Positions 61,327 to 64,000 of a stretch of DNA of 64,000 nt are shown here, one piece after another. The stretch spans positions 534,475 through 598,474 of the forward strand of contig NZ_JARJHU010000003.1 in the NCBI RefSeq assembly GCF_029269825.1, written 5' to 3'. Under the pieces are notes generated by a model, which had not been told where the DNA came from, did no database searches, and was given only the letters and a program-made list of their open reading frames with translations. The position numbers were made by a program, and so were the translations under genes. The stretch's first letter is position 1. Each line of letters starts with the position of its first letter. This DNA is from Pedobacter sp. JY14-1 (GTDB lineage: Bacteria; Bacteroidota; Bacteroidia; Sphingobacteriales; Sphingobacteriaceae).

Positions 61327-62435
61327 GATGCCGGAGTGAATACCAGGCATACCGGGGCGCCGACACAGATCCGTTTTCCTGTATCTTTCAGCATACCGCT
61401 TTTAAGATCGCGGCTGAAAATTACTACCTCATTGCTGTTTTGGTTGGCCACGAGCAGGAACTTGCCATTGGGAGTTATTGCGAAATTTCTGGGACCCTTG
61501 CCCATTGTACTTACTTGTGACAGCCGATTGAGAATGCCGCCCTTTTCTACAGCAAATATGGTGATCTTATTTTCACTTCCCCTGTTGCTGGCATAAAGAA
61601 AGCGGCCATCGGGTGAAAGATGGATATCTGCACCCCCGTTCTCTCCAGAGAACCCGGGGCTGTTGATGCTTGTTTCCTGTATGGTATTTAGCTGGCCCTC
61701 TGTATAACTCATTACTGTCAGCCCACCGTCGAGCTCATGCAGCACATAGGCGTACTTGCCGTCTTTACTGAATGTCAGGTGTCTTGGTCCGGCGCCGGGA
61801 GTAAGGCTGATGCTGTCTGCAGGAATAAGGACATTATTATTGTCATCAGGATGATAACTGTAGAGGTAAACCTTGTCTGTTCCCAGGTCGTTAACCGTCA
61901 CATACTTTCTTTCCGGACTGAAGGCAACCATATGTACATGGGGTGCTTCCTGCCGGCTCTTATTGATGCTGCTTCCGTTATGTCTGATCAGTTGCTTTGC
62001 CTTTGTAAGGCCGCCATCTGCATTTACGCCAAAAACTGTGAGGCTGCCACCGGAGTAATTGGCGGTAATGACATGCTTTTCGTCAGCGATGATGTAACAT
62101 GGATCGTTTCCTCCGGCAGGTATTCTGTTGATGAACTTAAGCGTCCCGCTTTCGGGATCGAAAGTGAATGCGCTTGCTGAACTCTTATCTCCTGACTCGT
62201 TTACGGCATAAACCAGTCTGTTTCCGGGAGCCAGGGCCAGGTAACTTGGATTGGCTACGCCTTTTGCTGTACTTCTTAATTTGAAGGCACCTGTTTCACT
62301 GCCGAACTGGTAAACATAGATGCCTTCGCCTTTTCCTTCACCTGTATAGGTTCCGATCAACAGGTTATGAAATTTTTCCTGGGCAAGGGTCTGTATCGTC
62401 AGTGTCATCAGCAATGAAACAAATAGCCTTCTCAT
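61323..62435 (-). CDS. Lactonase-family (6-phosphogluconolactonase-type) seven-bladed propeller
   Basis: 370 residues with a signal peptide (VSLLMTLTIQTLAQ). The propeller repeats include NLLIGTYTGEGKGEGIYVY, YLALAPGNRLVYAVNES, HVHMVAFSPERKYV and GAGPRHLTFSKDGKYAYV. This is the common Bacteroidota secreted lactonase family; the true substrate is often unknown despite the pgl name. It lies 16 nt downstream of the pseudouridine synthase gene. Confidence 0.88.
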   Translation of the reverse strand: MRRLFVSLLMTLTIQTLAQEKFHNLLIGTYTGEGKGEGIYVYQFGSETGAFKLRSTAKGVANPSYLALAPGNRLVYAVNESGDKSSASAFTFDPESGTLKFINRIPAGGNDPCYIIADEKHVITANYSGGSLTVFGVNADGGLTKAKQLIRHNGSSINKSRQEAPHVHMVAFSPERKYVTVNDLGTDKVYLYSYHPDDNNNVLIPADSISLTPGAGPRHLTFSKDGKYAYVLHELDGGLTVMSYTEGQLNTIQETSINSPGFSGENGGADIHLSPDGRFLYASNRGSENKITIFAVEKGGILNRLSQVSTMGKGPRNFAITPNGKFLLVANQNSNEVVIFSRDLKSGMLKDTGKRICVGAPVCLVFTPAS

Positions 62436-62451
62436 AAGTTGCAGTTCTTTT

Positions 62452-63657
62452 TTATTTGATCAGATGTTTGATCTGGATCAGCTCATGCTCATCCAGGTAG
62501 CGCCACCTGCCGCGCGGAAGGTCTTTCTTGGTGAGGTTGCCATAGACTACGCGGTCGAGCTTGACCACATCGTAACCCAGATGTTCAAATATTCTCCTGA
62601 CGATGCGGTTTTTGCCGCTGTGGATCTGGATGCCGATCTCTTTTTTAGATGCGCCTGTTACATACGATACCGAATCTGGTTTGATGAAGCCGTCTTCCAG
62701 TTCAAGACCGAACTGAAGCTTGTTCAGGTCGCCCTGGATGAGGTTTTTGTTCAGTTCCACATGGTATATCTTGGTGATGCCGTTCTTTGGGTGAGAGAGC
62801 CTGTCCGCAAGTTCGCCGTCGTTTGTCATCAATAACAGCCCGGTTGTGTTCCTGTCCAGCCGGCCTACAGGGTAGATGCGCTCCCGGCTGGCTTTTTCCA
62901 CCAGGTGCATTACTGTCTTGCGTTCCTGCGGATCATCGGTAGTGGTAATATAGTCTTTTGGCTTGTTCAGCAGTACGTAGATCTTCTTCTCGCGCTTCAG
63001 TACTTCGCCATTGTACCTGATGACATCCTTTGAGGGGTCTACCTTATGGCCAAGTTCCGAAACTACTTCTCCGTTCACGGAAACCACACCTGCCGAGATC
63101 AGTTCATCAGCCTTGCGACGTGAACAGATGCCCGCATTGGAAATATAACGGTTCAGGCGGATCAGCCCGTCGTCTTTGACGGCTGTATTTTTTCGGCTCC
63201 GCAATACCGGCTTCTTGTCGGTTCTGCCGGCTCTTTCCGCACGTTCCGGTCCGCCCTGATATTTTTCGCCGGGCTTAAAGTCGCCGCGCTTGTTTTTAAA
63301 ACCTGGTTTTGAGTAGGAATCGTTTTCCCTTTTGCGGAAGGGCCTGTTGTCGGCGAAAGCACCGCCTTCTTTCCTGTCTCCGGATTTTCTGAAAGGCTTA
63401 TCTTTGAAAGATCCGGTATCGCCATCCTTTTCCTTTCTTACAAAACCCCTGGCACTTTCACGTTGTTTTCCGCCGCGGTCGTCAAACTTGCCTTTCCGGT
63501 CTTCAAAGCTGCTCTTGTTTCCGAAACTTCCCTTGTCTCCGAAGCTGCGTTTTCCCTTAAAATCATTTGCTGAACCTGATGTTTTCCTGGTCCCTGTGTT
63601 CCTGTTTCCAGGTGTGGACTTGTCATCCCGACTTTTCCTGTTATTGTCTTTTGTCAT
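62452..63657 (-). CDS. 23S rRNA pseudouridine synthase (RsuA/RluB family) with long basic N-terminal tail
   Basis: 401 residues. About 165 N-terminal residues are low-complexity and basic, with repeats of G-S-F-x-D/N-K (KRSFGDKGSFGNKSSF). Then an S4 RNA-binding domain (LNRYISNAGICSRRKADELI, ~174-193) and the synthase domain with catalytic Asp in PVGRLDRNTTGLLL. It isomerises uridine in ribosomal RNA; RluB is the closest guess. The tail probably binds RNA. It has a -7 box TAACTTTG (63701-63694, minus strand). Confidence 0.9.
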   Translation of the reverse strand: MTKDNNRKSRDDKSTPGNRNTGTRKTSGSANDFKGKRSFGDKGSFGNKSSFEDRKGKFDDRGGKQRESARGFVRKEKDGDTGSFKDKPFRKSGDRKEGGAFADNRPFRKRENDSYSKPGFKNKRGDFKPGEKYQGGPERAERAGRTDKKPVLRSRKNTAVKDDGLIRLNRYISNAGICSRRKADELISAGVVSVNGEVVSELGHKVDPSKDVIRYNGEVLKREKKIYVLLNKPKDYITTTDDPQERKTVMHLVEKASRERIYPVGRLDRNTTGLLLMTNDGELADRLSHPKNGITKIYHVELNKNLIQGDLNKLQFGLELEDGFIKPDSVSYVTGASKKEIGIQIHSGKNRIVRRIFEHLGYDVVKLDRVVYGNLTKKDLPRGRWRYLDEHELIQIKHLIK

Positions 63658-63693
63658 GATACGTTTTGTCCGCTAAAAAAGAATTGCGGGTTG

Positions 63694-63701
63694 CAAAGTT
63701 A
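63694..63701 (-). promoter_or_regulatory. -7 box of the pseudouridine synthase gene
   Basis: TAACTTTG on the minus strand, with a ~36-nt leader before ATG. No clear upstream TTG at 19-21 nt. Confidence 0.5.
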
Positions 63702-63789
63702 GGCAAAATTTCGGGCAAAAAGAGGGGTCGTCAGAATCGGCCTTTACGGTATGTTCAGGGCCGGTTTTTATGCTTTGTTTTGTAAATGC

Positions 63790-63820
63790 TTGGTAATTAA
63801 CAATATATGTTGTATGTTTG
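63790..63820 (+). promoter_or_regulatory. Promoter of the right-edge gene
   Basis: TTG (63790-63792), 20 nt, TATGTTTG (63813-63820): full match to the Bacteroidota primary-sigma promoter. It lies about 39 nt before ATG 63859. Confidence 0.7.
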
Positions 63821-63858
63821 CAGCCGTTCTTATATTGTTCACCAAAAAAAGGAGGAAA

Positions 63859-64000
63859 ATGATAAAGAAACACATCGTACGCTGTACGGTAATTTTAGTA
63901 TTACTAGTTGCAGCAGGAGTGTTTGCTTACCACATGCCCACCACAGCAAAAAGCCATTCGGAGAATGGAACCACGACACTAAAAGACACCACACAAACCA
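63859..64000 (+). CDS. Exported or membrane-anchored protein, cut by the window end
   Basis: Only the first 47 residues are visible. A strong ribosome site (AGGAGG, 63850-63855) precedes ATG. The N-terminus is a signal peptide or anchor (VILVLLVAAGVFAYHM), then a Ser/Thr-rich stretch. The family cannot be told. Confidence 0.6.
   Translation, partial: MIKKHIVRCTVILVLLVAAGVFAYHMPTTAKSHSENGTTTLKDTTQT

Overview
The window looks like a Bacteroidota chromosome of the Sphingobacteriaceae (Pedobacter-like) type. The signs are SusC/SusD pairs under ECF sigma/FecR control, TAnnTTTG -7 boxes, a bacillithiol gene (bshA), tandem DUF6266 genes, and a mutL-rhomboid-rhomboid-phosphatase gene chain. The genus is an inference. 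Base composition splits the window. The left part (about 1-22 kb) is AT-rich with accessory content. The right part (about 38-63.7 kb) is visibly richer in G+C and carries housekeeping genes.

Region 1 (1-10.6 kb) is a class I lanthipeptide locus: a split LanB dehydratase (its first gene runs off the left edge), a LanC cyclase with an extra C-terminal domain, a C39-peptidase ABC exporter, an HlyD-type adaptor and a Pro/Cys-rich precursor. Past a hairpin lie a DxD glycosyltransferase, a second possible glycosyltransferase and an FkbM-like methyltransferase, which may be tailoring enzymes. Region 2 (11-15 kb) holds a secreted beta-helix/PDZ protein and decayed genes, including two Rpn-type nuclease remnants.

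Region 3 (15.4-21.8 kb) is the likely defence island. A tight operon encodes a 59-residue protein, a TIR protein, a caspase-like protease, a second ThsB-like TIR protein, a DUF6338 membrane protein and two small proteins. It is followed by a cyclase-like gene abutting an sce7725-family gene, with an sce7726-family nuclease-like gene converging on it. The TIR-caspase-TIR operon is the strongest candidate for an under-described system.

Region 4 (22.4-37.9 kb) is a nutrient-acquisition locus: ECF sigma, a histidine kinase on the opposite strand, FecR, SusC, SusD, an S9 peptidase, a GH2 enzyme and three regulators. Two families of short REP-like repeats are inserted in frame in FecR, the GH2 enzyme and the AraC-type regulator. 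SusC is a composition mosaic: its N-terminal signalling part matches the resident DNA, while its barrel does not.

Region 5 (38-64 kb) is mostly core genes: DUF6266 pair, msrA, an Fe(II)/2OG oxygenase, a GH3-C/beta-lactamase-like serine hydrolase, mutL, two rhomboids, a membrane EEP phosphatase, cysS, an NTF2-like protein, a GDPD homologue lacking its catalytic residues, a MoxR ATPase, SurA and a short SurA relative, rdgB, an OstA-like protein, tilS, bshA, a lactonase and a large-tailed pseudouridine synthase. Several genes here have a consensus -7 box ending 4 nt before the start codon, which predicts leaderless mRNAs.
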